Origin: Verrucomicrobiota bacterium
GTDB lineage: Bacteria; Verrucomicrobiota; Verrucomicrobiia; Palsa-1439
Direction: 5' to 3'
Assembly: GCA_003152315.1 (NCBI GenBank)
Contig: PLZV01000062.1
Coordinates: forward strand, 28,626-84,476
DNA length: 55,851 nucleotides
Part shown: positions 24,406-34,280 of the stretch, piece after piece
Numbering within the stretch: position 1 is the first letter of the stretch
Layout: each line of letters begins with the position of its first letter
The notes under the pieces: model-generated
Told to the model about the DNA's origin: nothing
Databases searched by the model: none
What the model saw: only the letters and a program-made list of their open reading frames with translations
Program-made: the position numbers and the translations under genes

Positions 24406-24504
24406 AAACGAACCGGATTCAAAATGAGTGAAAATAGGCTCGGATTTCATTGATAGCGAGGTTGTTGCGACTGGCTAGATGAGGTTTTCCAATCCGGTTC
24501 GTTT
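24406..24504 (+). mobile_element. 99-bp MITE-like element, copy A
   Basis: Terminal inverted repeats of 14 bp (AAACGAACCGGATT / AATCCGGTTCGTTT) bound a 99-bp sequence with no gene. A second copy of the same length, 85 of 99 bases identical, lies at 38798-38896 in the other orientation. Weaker similarity extends about 8 bp to the left and 15 bp to the right. The rest of the gene-free stretch 24202-24666 holds one 7-bp hairpin (24298-24326) and nothing else I can support. Confidence 0.75.
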
Positions 24505-24666
24505 GGCGAGAAATGCGAGGTTTGTACGAGGTTGACTTTGGACTATGATTCTGTTTTTCTTATTCACAGCTTCACGGGTTAAGGAAGGTCTTTGGCGTAC
24601 GATTTCCTTCGGTTGCGCAATCCATTCGTTAACGGGTAGAGTCGCACTGCAATTCCAGGAGCTACG

Positions 24667-25779
24667 ATGAAAGCCATTGCCGTTTTTCCCGCCAAGCAGG
24701 AACTCGCGTTGATCGCGCATCCCGAACCCGCGCTCACGTCACCGACCCAGGCAAAACTGCGCATGCTCGAAGTCGGCGTCTGCGGCACCGACAAGGAAAT
24801 CTGTGCCTTCGAGTACGGCACGCCGCCGCGCGACTCCGACCACTTGGTCATCGGCCACGAATCGCTGGCGGAAGTTGTCGAGGTGGGCCAGGGCGTGTCG
24901 CGGGTTAAACGGGGCGATCTCATCGTAATGATGGTGCGGCGTCCCTGTTCCCATCCGGAGTGCGTGGCCTGCCGCTCGGATCGACAGGATTTCTGTTACA
25001 CGGGTGATTTCACGGAACGCGGCATCAAGGAACAACACGGGTTCATGACCGAGTTGATCGTGGACGACGAGAAGTACATGAACGTCGTGCCCCGCGAGCT
25101 GCGCGACGTGGCGATCCTGGTCGAGCCGTTGACAATCGCGGAAAAAGGACTGACGCAATTGTGGCAGGTGCAACAGCGTCTGCCGTGGGCCTGTCCTCTG
25201 GAACCGGGGAAGGCGGCGGCTTCCTGTCATCGCGCGGTGGTGCTGGGGGCCGGGCCGGTGGGCCTGCTGGGAGCGATGGTACTGGTGAGCCAGGGCTTCC
25301 AGACATTCGTCTACTCGCAAGAACCCAAGCCCAGCCCTAAATCGTCAGTGGTGGAGTCGATCGGAGCGACGTACGTGTCCGGCCAAGATACCTCGCTGGA
25401 GCAACTCGCGGCGCTGGTTGGCAACATCGACATGGTGTACGAAGCGACGGGCGCAGCGAGCGTGTCGTTTCAGTTGATGGAATTGCTGGGGACGAACGGC
25501 GTGTTTCTTTTCACCGGCGTCCCCGGGCGCAAGGGGCCGATCGCGTTGGACGCTGATCTGATCATGCGCAACCTCGTACTCAAGAACCAGGTCGTGTTCG
25601 GCACGGTCAATGCCAACCGCGAGGCCTTCGAAGCTGCGATTGCCGACCTGGGAGTTTTCATGAAAAAATGGCCCCAGGCTGTGCGGGCACTGATTACCCA
25701 GCGCTACCCGATGGAGCGTTACCGGGACCTGTTGTTGGGCAAAGTGGGCGGAATCAAGAACGTCATATCCATCGGTTGA
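24667..25779 (+). CDS. Glucose 1-dehydrogenase (zinc-dependent MDR family)
   Basis: The 370-aa protein resembles the archaeal/bacterial glucose dehydrogenases that oxidise glucose to gluconolactone with NAD(P). The catalytic zinc ligands are in VGVCGTDKEI (near residue 40) and GHESLAEV. The structural-zinc cysteines lie in RRPCSHPECVACRSDRQDFC. FTERGIKEQHGFMTE is a GDH-type segment, and VLGAGPVGLLG begins the Rossmann fold. The ATG is preceded by AGGAG at 5-nt spacing. It is 18 nt upstream of a GH63-like glucosidase, so the pair may release and oxidise glucose together. Galactose or related sugars are possible substrates. Confidence 0.9.
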   Translation: MKAIAVFPAKQELALIAHPEPALTSPTQAKLRMLEVGVCGTDKEICAFEYGTPPRDSDHLVIGHESLAEVVEVGQGVSRVKRGDLIVMMVRRPCSHPECVACRSDRQDFCYTGDFTERGIKEQHGFMTELIVDDEKYMNVVPRELRDVAILVEPLTIAEKGLTQLWQVQQRLPWACPLEPGKAAASCHRAVVLGAGPVGLLGAMVLVSQGFQTFVYSQEPKPSPKSSVVESIGATYVSGQDTSLEQLAALVGNIDMVYEATGAASVSFQLMELLGTNGVFLFTGVPGRKGPIALDADLIMRNLVLKNQVVFGTVNANREAFEAAIADLGVFMKKWPQAVRALITQRYPMERYRDLLLGKVGGIKNVISIG

Positions 25780-25797
25780 GGCGAGAAAGAGGAAACG

Positions 25798-28470
25798 ATG
25801 ACCCAGGAAGAGACCAGACTCGCCGAGGACAATCGCCGCGAGAAGAATTGGAAACGCTGGGGACCGTATCTCTCCGAACGGCAGTGGGGCACGGTTCGAG
25901 AGGATTATTCCGAGTTCGGCGATTGCTGGAATTATCTGCCACACGATCACGCCCGCCACCAGGCCTACCGATGGGGTGAGGATGGTTTGCTCGGCATTAC
26001 CGACCGCGAATGCCGCCTGTGCCTGTCGCTCGCGTTGTGGAACGGGAAAGACCCGATTCTGAAGGAGCGCTTGTTTGGTCTCACCGGCCCCGAAGGCAAT
26101 CACGGCGAGGATGTGAAGGAGTGTTACTTCCATCTCGACTCCACGCCGACGCATTCCTACATGAAGGCGCTCTACAAGTATCCGCAAGCCGAGTTTCCCT
26201 ACGCGTGGCTGGTGGAGGAGAACCGACGCCGCGGCAAGAATGACCCCGAGTTTGAGTTGCTAGACACCGGCGTCTTTAACGACAATCGCTACTTCGACGT
26301 CTTCGCGGAGTATGCGAAAGCCGGTCCGGACGACGTTCTGATCCGGATTACTGTGGCCAATCGCGGCCCGGAGGCCGCGGCGCTGCATCTGCTGCCCACG
26401 CTTTGGTATCGCAACACCTGGATCTGGGGTTGCAAACACGAAGGTTGTTGGATCAAGCCGTGCATTTCCGCGGTTGGCGACTCCACGCTTCAGGGCGAGC
26501 ATGTCAGCTTTGGAAAACACTGGCTGGTTGCGGGACCGGGACCGGATAGCAAGGCCCCGCAGTTTCTTTTTACGGACAATGAAACGAACACGAAGGAACT
26601 CTACGGCACGGATAACTACACTCCGTACGTCAAGGATGCCTTCCACGAGTACGTCATCCACGGCAAGACCGACGCCGTGAACCCAAAGCATGTCGGCACC
26701 AAAGTGGCCGCGTACTACAACTTGGAGATCCCCGCCGGCAAGGAAGTTGTCCTGCGCCTCCGTTTAGCCAGCCAAGAACTTTCTCCTCTAAGAAATCTGG
26801 GTCAAGAATTCGACGATATTTTCGCGGCTCGCCGGCGCGAGGCGGATGAATACTACGCCGCATTCATCCCCACCAACCTTTCCAGTACAGAAACCAATGT
26901 TGTGCGCCAGGCGTACGCAGGTCTGCTCTGGAGCAAACAATTCTATCACTACATTGTACGCGACTGGCTTGATGGCGATCCGCAACAGCCGCCTCCACCG
27001 GAAAGTCGCCAACTCGGCCGCAACTCGGATTGGCAGCATCTCTACAGCCGCGACGTCCTTTCGATGCCCGACACGTGGGAATACCCGTGGTTCGCGGCGT
27101 GGGATCTTTCGTTCCACATGATACCCTTTACAAAGCTGGACCCGCAGTTTGCCAAAGACCAGCTGGTGTTGATGCTGCGCGAGTGGTACATGCACCCGAA
27201 TGGGCAGATCCCGGCCTATGAGTTTGCGTTTGGCGATGTGAACCCGCCGGTGCACGCGTGGTCGTGCTGGCGAACGTACAAGATGACGGGCGACCGCGGC
27301 GAGCGGGATCGCGTCTTCCTCTCGCGTACCTTCCAAAAGCTCGTAATCAACTTCACGTGGTGGGTCAACCGCAAGGACGCGGAAGGCAAGAACATCTTCG
27401 GCGGCGGCTTTCTCGGCCTGGATAACATCGGCGTCTTCGACCGCTCGAAACCTCTACCGACCGGCGGACGTCTCGAACAGGCCGACGGCACAGCGTGGAT
27501 GGCGTTTTTTTGCAACACCATGCTCTCCATCGCACTGGAACTCGCGCAGGATAATCCCGCGACCGAGGACATGGCTTCAAAATTCTTTGAGCATTTCGTC
27601 GCCATCGCCGACGCAATCAATACGCACGGCGGCACAGGGTTGTGGGACGAGGAAGACGGATTCTATTACGACCAATTGTATCTGGACGGGCACACGACCC
27701 GGTTGAAGGTGCGTTCTTTGGTGGGGTTGCTGCCGCTCATCGCGGCCGAGGTGATCGAAGACGAGGTGGTCAAGAAGTTGCCCGGCTTCGCGAAGCGCTT
27801 GCAGTGGTTTTTGGACAATCGCAAGGACCTGGCAGAACACATCTCCTATATGGACTCCGATGGCCAGGAAGACGTCCACGGGCATCGGCTGCTGGCAATC
27901 CCGTCGCGCGAGCGGCTGGAGCGTGTGTTGCGTTACATGCTCGACGAAAGTGAGTTTCTCTCGCCGTACGGGATCCGTTCGGTATCCAAATACCACGAGC
28001 GCAATCCGTACGTGTTTCGCGTCAACGGCGAGGAGTACCGCGTCGATTATGTGCCCGGCGAATCTGATACGAGTCTGTTCGGCGGCAACTCCAACTGGCG
28101 CGGCCCCATCTGGTTCCCGATCAACTATCTGCTCATCGAGGCCCTGGAGCGGTACCACCACTTCTACGGCAACACACTGAAAGTGGAGTGCCCGACTGGC
28201 TCGGGTCACGTGATGAATCTCCAGCAAGTGGCCGATGATCTGCGCGCACGGCTGGCGCGCCTCTTCCTGCCCGACGCCAGTGGTCACCGCCCCTGCCACG
28301 GCACCGAGCCGCGCTACGCCGCCGACCCGTACTGGAAAGATCTGGTGTTGTTCTACGAGTATTTCCACGGCGACAATGGCTGCGGCCTCGGCGCCAATCA
28401 CCAGACAGGCTGGACAGCTCTCGCCGCGTCGTGTGTCGAAGGCTCCGCTCGTACACGAGCAAAGAAATAG
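25798..28470 (+). CDS. GH63/MGH1-like glucosidase
   Basis: The 890-aa protein has the (alpha/alpha)6-barrel glycosidase layout of bacterial GH63 (mannosyl-oligosaccharide glucosidase-like) proteins. The N-terminal beta-rich part contains GLLGITDRECRLCLSLALWNG and LTGPEGNHGEDVKECYFHLD. The barrel follows with WEYPWFAAWDLSFHMIPFT (about residue 425), PNGQIPAYEFAFGDVNPPVHAW and NWRGPIWFPINYLLIEAL near 770. The substrate is probably an alpha-glucoside or glucosylglycerate-type sugar; this is inference. There is no signal peptide, so it is cytosolic. AGAGGAAACG precedes the ATG and it is probably co-transcribed with the GDH gene. Confidence 0.85.
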   Translation: MTQEETRLAEDNRREKNWKRWGPYLSERQWGTVREDYSEFGDCWNYLPHDHARHQAYRWGEDGLLGITDRECRLCLSLALWNGKDPILKERLFGLTGPEGNHGEDVKECYFHLDSTPTHSYMKALYKYPQAEFPYAWLVEENRRRGKNDPEFELLDTGVFNDNRYFDVFAEYAKAGPDDVLIRITVANRGPEAAALHLLPTLWYRNTWIWGCKHEGCWIKPCISAVGDSTLQGEHVSFGKHWLVAGPGPDSKAPQFLFTDNETNTKELYGTDNYTPYVKDAFHEYVIHGKTDAVNPKHVGTKVAAYYNLEIPAGKEVVLRLRLASQELSPLRNLGQEFDDIFAARRREADEYYAAFIPTNLSSTETNVVRQAYAGLLWSKQFYHYIVRDWLDGDPQQPPPPESRQLGRNSDWQHLYSRDVLSMPDTWEYPWFAAWDLSFHMIPFTKLDPQFAKDQLVLMLREWYMHPNGQIPAYEFAFGDVNPPVHAWSCWRTYKMTGDRGERDRVFLSRTFQKLVINFTWWVNRKDAEGKNIFGGGFLGLDNIGVFDRSKPLPTGGRLEQADGTAWMAFFCNTMLSIALELAQDNPATEDMASKFFEHFVAIADAINTHGGTGLWDEEDGFYYDQLYLDGHTTRLKVRSLVGLLPLIAAEVIEDEVVKKLPGFAKRLQWFLDNRKDLAEHISYMDSDGQEDVHGHRLLAIPSRERLERVLRYMLDESEFLSPYGIRSVSKYHERNPYVFRVNGEEYRVDYVPGESDTSLFGGNSNWRGPIWFPINYLLIEALERYHHFYGNTLKVECPTGSGHVMNLQQVADDLRARLARLFLPDASGHRPCHGTEPRYAADPYWKDLVLFYEYFHGDNGCGLGANHQTGWTALAASCVEGSARTRAKK

Positions 28471-28723
28471 TGGTGACGGTTAGCAGGTTATCGCTGCAAT
28501 AGGTGAGTTGCGTGCGACACTGGCGTTCGCGAAATATCTTCGGGGGTTCCGTGCAAGGCATGGATACCCGGGGCCAGACCGATGCTCGCCCGTGTGAACA
28601 CGTACTGCACGAAGCCCGAGCAGTACATTGATTTCCTCCGGGCCAGCAGGTTACGGCGCGAGCGGAAGCTGGGATGCCGTAGCGCGAACGACGATAGTCT
28701 CGTTCATGTCGCCGCGAGAAAAA

Positions 28724-31700
28724 CTACACGGTGTGCTTGACGGGAACCGTCACCGACGCCGTCTTCTTTGGCTGGGAGAATAATCCTTCCGCCTTCCGCC
28801 GTGCTTCTTCCATCTTCGGATAACGGACCTCGCGATAACCGCGGACTTCCTCGACACAACGCAGCGCCTTCACGTAGCGGTCGTAGCCGGCGCGATCTTC
28901 GTAGTGGAAGTTCTCGACGAGGCTGACATACCAGTCGCGGAACTCACGCTCGCGATGGTGCCAGGCCGGCATAACGCGCCGCAGCCAGCGCAGGTGCTTG
29001 AGCAGGTTGAGTTGCCACTTCTTCGGGCTCATCTTGAAACGGAAGTCGCGACCGAGGATGTTGAACTCGGGCCGGTTCAGGTGGTGATAGACGATCTGGT
29101 CGCCACGTTCCGTGTTCACGTGGTAGCGATGTTGATCGCGGCGGGTCTTCTCTTCGCTCGTGAGCAGATGCGCCACGTAAATCTCATCCTTGATGACCAT
29201 CGCCTTGTGCAGATTCCAAATGACTGCCTTTGTCGCGGCATAATCGAACTGGGCGTTGTCCCGCGCGTAAACCCTCTCGACCAGGTCGAGGTAAAGCGGT
29301 GCGTAGGTGGCCACGCCACCGTACTCCAGCAAATCGTACAACCGCCAGACGATGTCGCGAGCCGTTTGTTCCCCGAGTCGGATCGACTCCTCACTGCGAC
29401 GGATGAGCACTTCAAACTCGCGCGCCCAATGCTCGCCGGACCGATGGTTGCGCTGCAACACATCTTTGCGCTCAGCGATAAACTCCTCGTACGTCTCATG
29501 CAATTCATGTTTGTGGACGAGTTCCGGTTCAAAGACGAGCTTGCGTCCCAGATGCAACGCTTTGATATTGTCGACTGCGGCGGAGCCCATCGTCTCGCGC
29601 AGGCCCCACTCGATGTTTTCGAGTGACAGGGGTAACAGGCCTTTTTGAAACGCGATGCCGAGCATGACCACGTTCGCGTACAACTTCGTGCCGAAGAAGT
29701 ACTCGGAGATACCGGCGACGTTCAGGCCGAAATACTCGTCCGACTTGGTGTAGCGGCGCAGTGTATCCTCGAGTTCCGCCACGTTGAAGTCGTCCTTGCC
29801 GAGCAGGGTGAGGATCGTCGGCGTCTTGTATGCATTCACGACCGCCACGGTGCGTTGCGGACTGCCGACGCGCACATTGCCCTTGGGCGACAGGCTGCGC
29901 GTCGCCTCCAGCGGGTCGATGCCGAGCAACAAATCCGCCTGACCGTACGGAATGATGTTGGAAGTGGCGCTCGCGCCCTTTGTGAAGATGAGCTGGGAAA
30001 ACACGCCGCCGTTGCGAATCGCCAACCCCTTCTTGTCGCAGAACAAAACGTGGTAGCCCTGACGGAACCCCGCGCGCACAAGGGTCGCCGTGCTGACGCC
30101 AATGCCCTGCCCGCCCACACCGGCCAGATAGCAGCGCCAGGCGTCAGCAAAATCAGCAATCCTGGGGAGCGGAATATTGGTGAGATCAATTGCGTCGATC
30201 GGTGCGGGGGGCTTCTGTTTGCGGACGATGGTGACTTCCTCAAACGATGGACAGGCGTAAATCTTGGTGCACGCGGTGTCGGAAACGCACCACGACAGAT
30301 CGGTCTGGATCTTTGCGCCGAACGGCGTTTCGGCGATGGTCAGGCCCGGACACCCGGTTGCCAGAGTACATTCGAGGCAGTACTCGCAGACGTCGGGGTT
30401 GATGTTGACGAAGCGTTTCTCGGCGAGGAAACCATGTTCACGGATGTCGCGTCGTTCTTCGCGCGACTCGCGGCGATGATAGGTAATGCCGCATTCTTTG
30501 TCGGCGACGATCACCTTCACGCCTTCGCGCAGGATGGTCTCCTCGAGCATATTCTTCCACGTCTCGCGGTAGGCGGGATTCGCGCGCACCACGTGCACGC
30601 CCTGCCCGATCATCGCGTCAACGATACCGTCAATGTTCTGCTTGTAAGTGTGCTCGCCAACAATGTCCACATCCATGGATGGCGTCGGTTGGTGGCCGGT
30701 CATCGCCGTGGTGGCGTTGTCGAGAATGATGTACGTGATGTCCTGGCCTTGCTTGAGCGCGTTGGAGATACCAAGCATTCCGCTATGGAAAAACGTCGAG
30801 TCACCAAGGAAGACCACCTGCTTGTTGGTAATAAACGGGTCGATGCCCGCGCCCGTGCCGCCGCCCAGGCCCATGCCGCTGTAGTTGTGCATGAGATCCT
30901 TGGTCGGCTCAAACATCAGCATCGTGTAGCAGCCCGTATCACCGTGGAAAACCAGGTCTACCGGGCCACGCCGGTGGTGCTGCTTCATGTAGCGCGGATC
31001 AATGAATTGTTTCTTCATCTCGATCAACACGCTGGCACTGTCGCGATGCGGGCAGCCGGGGCAGAATGTCGGGGTGCGTAGGGGAATCTGGATGTCAAAC
31101 TTGTCCGTCTCGTGAATCAATTCGACGGCGCAGTCGATACGCTTCTGGTCGATGACCAGATTCGGGTCGTGAAAGAACCGGCCCAGAGGCGCGAGCCGTT
31201 CGATGAGAATGCTCGGATTCAAGCCCCGTGTCGCAGGGATTCCGATCAACCCGGCCGGGAACTCCTTACCCCAAACATTCGTGCGGTTGGCCGCAGTGCC
31301 GTTTTGGTTGAGGCGGTTGACGATTTCCGCGATCTGCTCTTCCATGAACCCGCGGCGCTCTTCGATGACGAAGACGCTGCGGACTTGCCGCGTGAATTCT
31401 GTGACCAACTCGGGATCGACCGGATAACTGATACCGAGTTTGAGGATCGGCACCTGGTCCGCAACACCAAGTTCCGCCAGCGCGTGTTCGAGGTAGCAAA
31501 ACCCGAGACCCGAGGCTACAAAACCGATCTCGGCGCGCCAACGCGGGTTCTCGCGGGCATTGAAGATCCGGTTCACACCAATACGCCGGGCGATCTCAAA
31601 TAAACGCGTATAGCGGCGCGGCAGGCCCTCTTCCTTGATCCATGTGCGCGGCGGCAGCAGGACGGTGTTCTCCAAATCGATCCGCGCGGTGTCGAGCGAA

Positions 31701-32317
31701 TACTTGTTGACGCTGCTGATGTCGGGAAAACAATTCGGCCGCACTTGAACACTGCCACCACCATCCGCCTGGTTGGTGGTGATAATGTAGCCGATAAAAA
31801 GATTGGCCTCGCGAGAGAGTTTGAAACCGAGATCGATCCAGTCCTTCAACTCCTGGTTGCTGCTGGGTTCCATCACCGGCATGAAGATGTGCTTGCAGAG
31901 ATAGCGCGAGTCGGCCGGAACTTGCGTCGAATCGCTCCACGGGTCGTCCCCAATGATCACCAGTGCGCCGCCTTGCGGATGAGCGCCCGCAAGATTGCCG
32001 AGTGCCAGCGCATCGGCGGCGACATGGAACCCGACCGATTTCATGGCACACAGGCCGCGCAACGGGCCCATTTGCGAGCCGTTGAGCATCGCCGCGCCCA
32101 GCGCCTCGTTGTTGGCGATCGTGGCGCGTATGCCTTTCTCCTTGTAAAGGGGCGCAACCAACTCCATCGCATCGAAAAAGCCCGCGATGGGTGAGCCGGG
32201 GTAGCCGGTCAAGAGATGGGTGCCGCCTTCGGCTTCAAGAGCGCCCTTGATCAGCAGCTCGTTCCCCGTAAAAACCTCGGCCCCCTCCTCCTTGAGGAAT
32301 CGTGGATCGACTGTCAT
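28724..32317 (-). CDS. Indolepyruvate:ferredoxin oxidoreductase, fused alpha/beta
   Basis: The 1197-aa protein joins the IorA and IorB functions: oxidative decarboxylation of aryl 2-oxo acids to acyl-CoA with reduction of ferredoxin. The N-terminal pyrimidine-binding part has LLTGYPGSPIAGFFDAM. A central TPP-binding part has GDTGCYTMLMFEP and GDSTFFHSGMLGISNALKQG. An Fe-S segment CEYCLECTLATGCPG sits near residue 655. An IorB-like gamma domain (GVGGQGIGVSTATLVRAGF) follows, with a further 300-residue helical C-terminal region as in other fused forms. Only one CxxCxxC-type cluster is obvious. A TACAAC box lies 6 nt upstream of the ATG, suggesting a leaderless start. The 253-bp gap on its 3' side holds no gene I can support. 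Confidence 0.93.
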   Translation of the reverse strand: MTVDPRFLKEEGAEVFTGNELLIKGALEAEGGTHLLTGYPGSPIAGFFDAMELVAPLYKEKGIRATIANNEALGAAMLNGSQMGPLRGLCAMKSVGFHVAADALALGNLAGAHPQGGALVIIGDDPWSDSTQVPADSRYLCKHIFMPVMEPSSNQELKDWIDLGFKLSREANLFIGYIITTNQADGGGSVQVRPNCFPDISSVNKYSLDTARIDLENTVLLPPRTWIKEEGLPRRYTRLFEIARRIGVNRIFNARENPRWRAEIGFVASGLGFCYLEHALAELGVADQVPILKLGISYPVDPELVTEFTRQVRSVFVIEERRGFMEEQIAEIVNRLNQNGTAANRTNVWGKEFPAGLIGIPATRGLNPSILIERLAPLGRFFHDPNLVIDQKRIDCAVELIHETDKFDIQIPLRTPTFCPGCPHRDSASVLIEMKKQFIDPRYMKQHHRRGPVDLVFHGDTGCYTMLMFEPTKDLMHNYSGMGLGGGTGAGIDPFITNKQVVFLGDSTFFHSGMLGISNALKQGQDITYIILDNATTAMTGHQPTPSMDVDIVGEHTYKQNIDGIVDAMIGQGVHVVRANPAYRETWKNMLEETILREGVKVIVADKECGITYHRRESREERRDIREHGFLAEKRFVNINPDVCEYCLECTLATGCPGLTIAETPFGAKIQTDLSWCVSDTACTKIYACPSFEEVTIVRKQKPPAPIDAIDLTNIPLPRIADFADAWRCYLAGVGGQGIGVSTATLVRAGFRQGYHVLFCDKKGLAIRNGGVFSQLIFTKGASATSNIIPYGQADLLLGIDPLEATRSLSPKGNVRVGSPQRTVAVVNAYKTPTILTLLGKDDFNVAELEDTLRRYTKSDEYFGLNVAGISEYFFGTKLYANVVMLGIAFQKGLLPLSLENIEWGLRETMGSAAVDNIKALHLGRKLVFEPELVHKHELHETYEEFIAERKDVLQRNHRSGEHWAREFEVLIRRSEESIRLGEQTARDIVWRLYDLLEYGGVATYAPLYLDLVERVYARDNAQFDYAATKAVIWNLHKAMVIKDEIYVAHLLTSEEKTRRDQHRYHVNTERGDQIVYHHLNRPEFNILGRDFRFKMSPKKWQLNLLKHLRWLRRVMPAWHHREREFRDWYVSLVENFHYEDRAGYDRYVKALRCVEEVRGYREVRYPKMEEARRKAEGLFSQPKKTASVTVPVKHTV

Positions 32318-32324
32318 GATTTTG

Positions 32325-32353
32325 TTGTAGCGGCGAGAAGGCTACCATAGAAT
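32325..32353 (+). promoter_or_regulatory. Putative leaderless promoter of the lipoprotein-M23 pair
   Basis: TTGTAG (32325-32330) and TAGAAT (32348-32353) are 17 nt apart, and the ATG at 32362 follows after 8 nt (CCCCGTCC). There is no Shine-Dalgarno sequence. The same 8-nt gap and TAGAAT box occur before the GH13 gene. Confidence 0.45.
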
Positions 32354-32361
32354 CCCCGTCC

Positions 32362-32859
32362 ATGCAACGCCTTAAAATGGTGGGATGCCTTGCACTCGTC
32401 GCGGCGTGTTTCGTTGGCTGCTCCACGGCCGCCTCAAGGCAGAAAAAAGCCGAAGAAGAGGTAAGTTTGGGCATCCACGAGGAGTCCAATTCTTTGCTTC
32501 CAGCCGAGACCCAACGGACCATCGAAATCCCGCATACGGGCGTGAAACTCACGGTTAATCTCTTCCCTGCGCTTACCGAACGGGACGTGCAATCGGCGGA
32601 ACTGTACGACACGGCTGGCGGCAAAGCGATTTTCCTGCGGTTCGACCCCCATGGCACGATCGTGCTCGACGAAATGACCACGCGCGACCGCGGCCAATAT
32701 CTGGTGATTTTCCTCAACAAACGTCCCGTCGGCTCGTGGTCTGTGGATCAACGCATCACCAATGGCCAGTTCCTCGTGGAAGGCGATTTCACCGACGAAG
32801 AAGCCAAGAAAGCCGTCGAAGCGCTGAACAAGCTGAGTGAAAAGAATAATAGTCGATGA
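32362..32859 (+). CDS. Lipoprotein with SecD P1-head-like domain
   Basis: The 165-aa product has a lipoprotein signal peptide ending ACFVGC (Cys20). Residues 50-160 resemble the head of the SecD/SecDF P1 domain: a strand-rich start, RGQYLVIFLNKRPVGSWSVDQRITNGQFLVEGDFTDEEAKKAVEALN, where SecD shows a similar IxGNFTxEEA pattern. It is not SecD, having no membrane domain. It overlaps the next gene by ATGA, so translation is coupled to an M23 peptidase. Its role is unknown; help in envelope assembly is a guess. Confidence 0.75.
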   Translation: MQRLKMVGCLALVAACFVGCSTAASRQKKAEEEVSLGIHEESNSLLPAETQRTIEIPHTGVKLTVNLFPALTERDVQSAELYDTAGGKAIFLRFDPHGTIVLDEMTTRDRGQYLVIFLNKRPVGSWSVDQRITNGQFLVEGDFTDEEAKKAVEALNKLSEKNNSR

Positions 32860-33884
32860 GTTGGCCGCGGCTTTTCCCCCTTATTATTTCCACCTTCATC
32901 CTCGCCGCCACCGCGCGCGCGCTGGACATCTGTCTGCCCACCTCCAACGACGCGCTCCTACGGCCCGGCGGTGACGCGGATTACTTTCAACCCACCGTCG
33001 AAGGCACCGTTGAGTCCGGCATGTTCGGCTGCGTCCGGAGCAAGGGTCGCCGTTTCCACGAGGGCATCGACATCAAGTGTCTCCAACGGAACCGGCGCGG
33101 TGAGCCGACCGATCCCGTTCATGCCGTAGCCGACGGAAAGGTCGCGTTCATCAACACCAAGCCCGGTCTCTCGAATTATGGACGGTACATCGTCCTCCAG
33201 CACAACTGGGACAATGTGTCAGTCTGCACGCTGTACGCGCACCTCAGTGAAGTCGCCGCCGGTCTCGTCGTCGACCAACCCGTAAAGAAAGGCCAGATCA
33301 TTGCCACGATGGGACATTCCACAAACACGCGTGAAGGCATCGCGCGCGACCGCGCCCATCTCCATTTCGAGATCAATTTCCTGTTGAACCCAGATTTCCA
33401 TATCTGGTACCCGAAACACGACCCGCAAGCGCCACCCTTCGGCAATTTCAACGGCAAGAATCTCATCGGCCTCGATCCTGCCGCCTTTCTCCGGGCCTAC
33501 GCCGACAATCGCAAGGTGAATTTCGCCGAGTACGTCTCGAAGCAGCCCATTGCCTTTACGGCACTCGTTGGCGCACGCCCGTTACCGTGGCTCACGCTTC
33601 ATCCCGAACAGGTTCAACCTGCCTCCGGCATTCCTGTCGCCTACGAAATCGCGATGACGACCTGGGGTTTGCCTGTCATGGTGTGGCCGCGCACGGCGCA
33701 GGAGCTTGGCGGACCGCAAAGGCGCCTGCTCCAACGCGGTCGGCCCCTCGTGCAGCGCGTCAACGAAGCGGAACTGGCGCAGGCTACTTGCCACGAACTC
33801 GTGAAGCGTAATTCACGCGGGAACGGTTGGATGCTGAGCGAGAGTGGCCGGGAGTGTTTCGAACTTCTGACCTACACCCCGTAG
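32856..33884 (+). CDS. Secreted M23-family metallopeptidase
   Basis: The 342-aa product has a signal peptide (cleavage probably after ARA near residue 22). The M23 (LytM) fold has zinc ligands His in RFHEGIDIKC (near 69) and the AHLHFEI motif (near 167), with YAHLSEVAAG and GQIIATMGHS between. M23 enzymes cut peptidoglycan cross-links or act as division and envelope regulators. The C-terminal 120 residues are an extra domain without a recognised match. The ATG overlaps the lipoprotein stop (ATGA). Confidence 0.9.
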   Translation: MSWPRLFPLIISTFILAATARALDICLPTSNDALLRPGGDADYFQPTVEGTVESGMFGCVRSKGRRFHEGIDIKCLQRNRRGEPTDPVHAVADGKVAFINTKPGLSNYGRYIVLQHNWDNVSVCTLYAHLSEVAAGLVVDQPVKKGQIIATMGHSTNTREGIARDRAHLHFEINFLLNPDFHIWYPKHDPQAPPFGNFNGKNLIGLDPAAFLRAYADNRKVNFAEYVSKQPIAFTALVGARPLPWLTLHPEQVQPASGIPVAYEIAMTTWGLPVMVWPRTAQELGGPQRRLLQRGRPLVQRVNEAELAQATCHELVKRNSRGNGWMLSESGRECFELLTYTP

Positions 33885-33911
33885 CAGTCGAGGACCGCCG
33901 CTGCCGCGCCC

Positions 33912-34280
33912 TTAGCGCAACACGGTCGCCGGCAAACCACGGAAAGAGAGCAGCGCCTGCTGCAGGTCGTCGAAAAACTCCATCAAGTCACCCATCGCAA
34001 TCAGGTTGGCCACATGCTGGATCGTCGGCGCGATCCCGACGCACTTCACGTCACCGCCGCGCGCTTGCGCCAGATGGGCGAAATCGAGGAGTTCTTTCAA
34101 CTGTGCGCTGCCGATGTAAGTGACACGGGAACATTCCAGGACGATGCAGGGAGTGACTTCCGCGATCATGCGTCCCAAAGTGGCGGACAGATCCGCGAAA
34201 GCCAGCGCGTCGATCGCCCCCGTCATCTCCACGACCTCGACACCGGAAACCTGGTGCATTTTGATTTGCAAATCGTGCAT
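33912..34280 (-). CDS. STAS-domain protein (anti-sigma factor antagonist type)
   Basis: The 122-aa form from the ATG at 34280 (MHDLQIKM) is chosen; ATG 34289 and longer frames up to 34397 are possible but lack homology. The STAS fold is shown by VVEMTGAIDALAFADLSATL, CIVLECSRVTYIGSAQLKELLDFAHLAQARGG and the C-terminal helix. In SpoIIAA-like proteins a Ser in the DxSxxS-type loop is phosphorylated; here the loop reads RVTYIGSAQL, with Ser and Thr nearby. It may belong to the partner-switching system of a stress sigma factor, but no RsbW-like kinase is adjacent. The ECF sigma/anti-sigma pair lies 460 bp away. Confidence 0.8.
   Translation of the reverse strand: MHDLQIKMHQVSGVEVVEMTGAIDALAFADLSATLGRMIAEVTPCIVLECSRVTYIGSAQLKELLDFAHLAQARGGDVKCVGIAPTIQHVANLIAMGDLMEFFDDLQQALLSFRGLPATVLR

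Noticed and set aside
28582-28740. 52-aa plus-strand frame beginning MLARVNTYCTKPEQ
   Set aside because: It faintly resembles the start of an antibiotic-biosynthesis-monooxygenase domain but is too short and overlaps the end of the oxidoreductase gene; not supportable.
29645-31081. 478-aa plus-strand frame within the indolepyruvate oxidoreductase gene
   Set aside because: Antisense shadow of a clearly identified 1197-aa enzyme.
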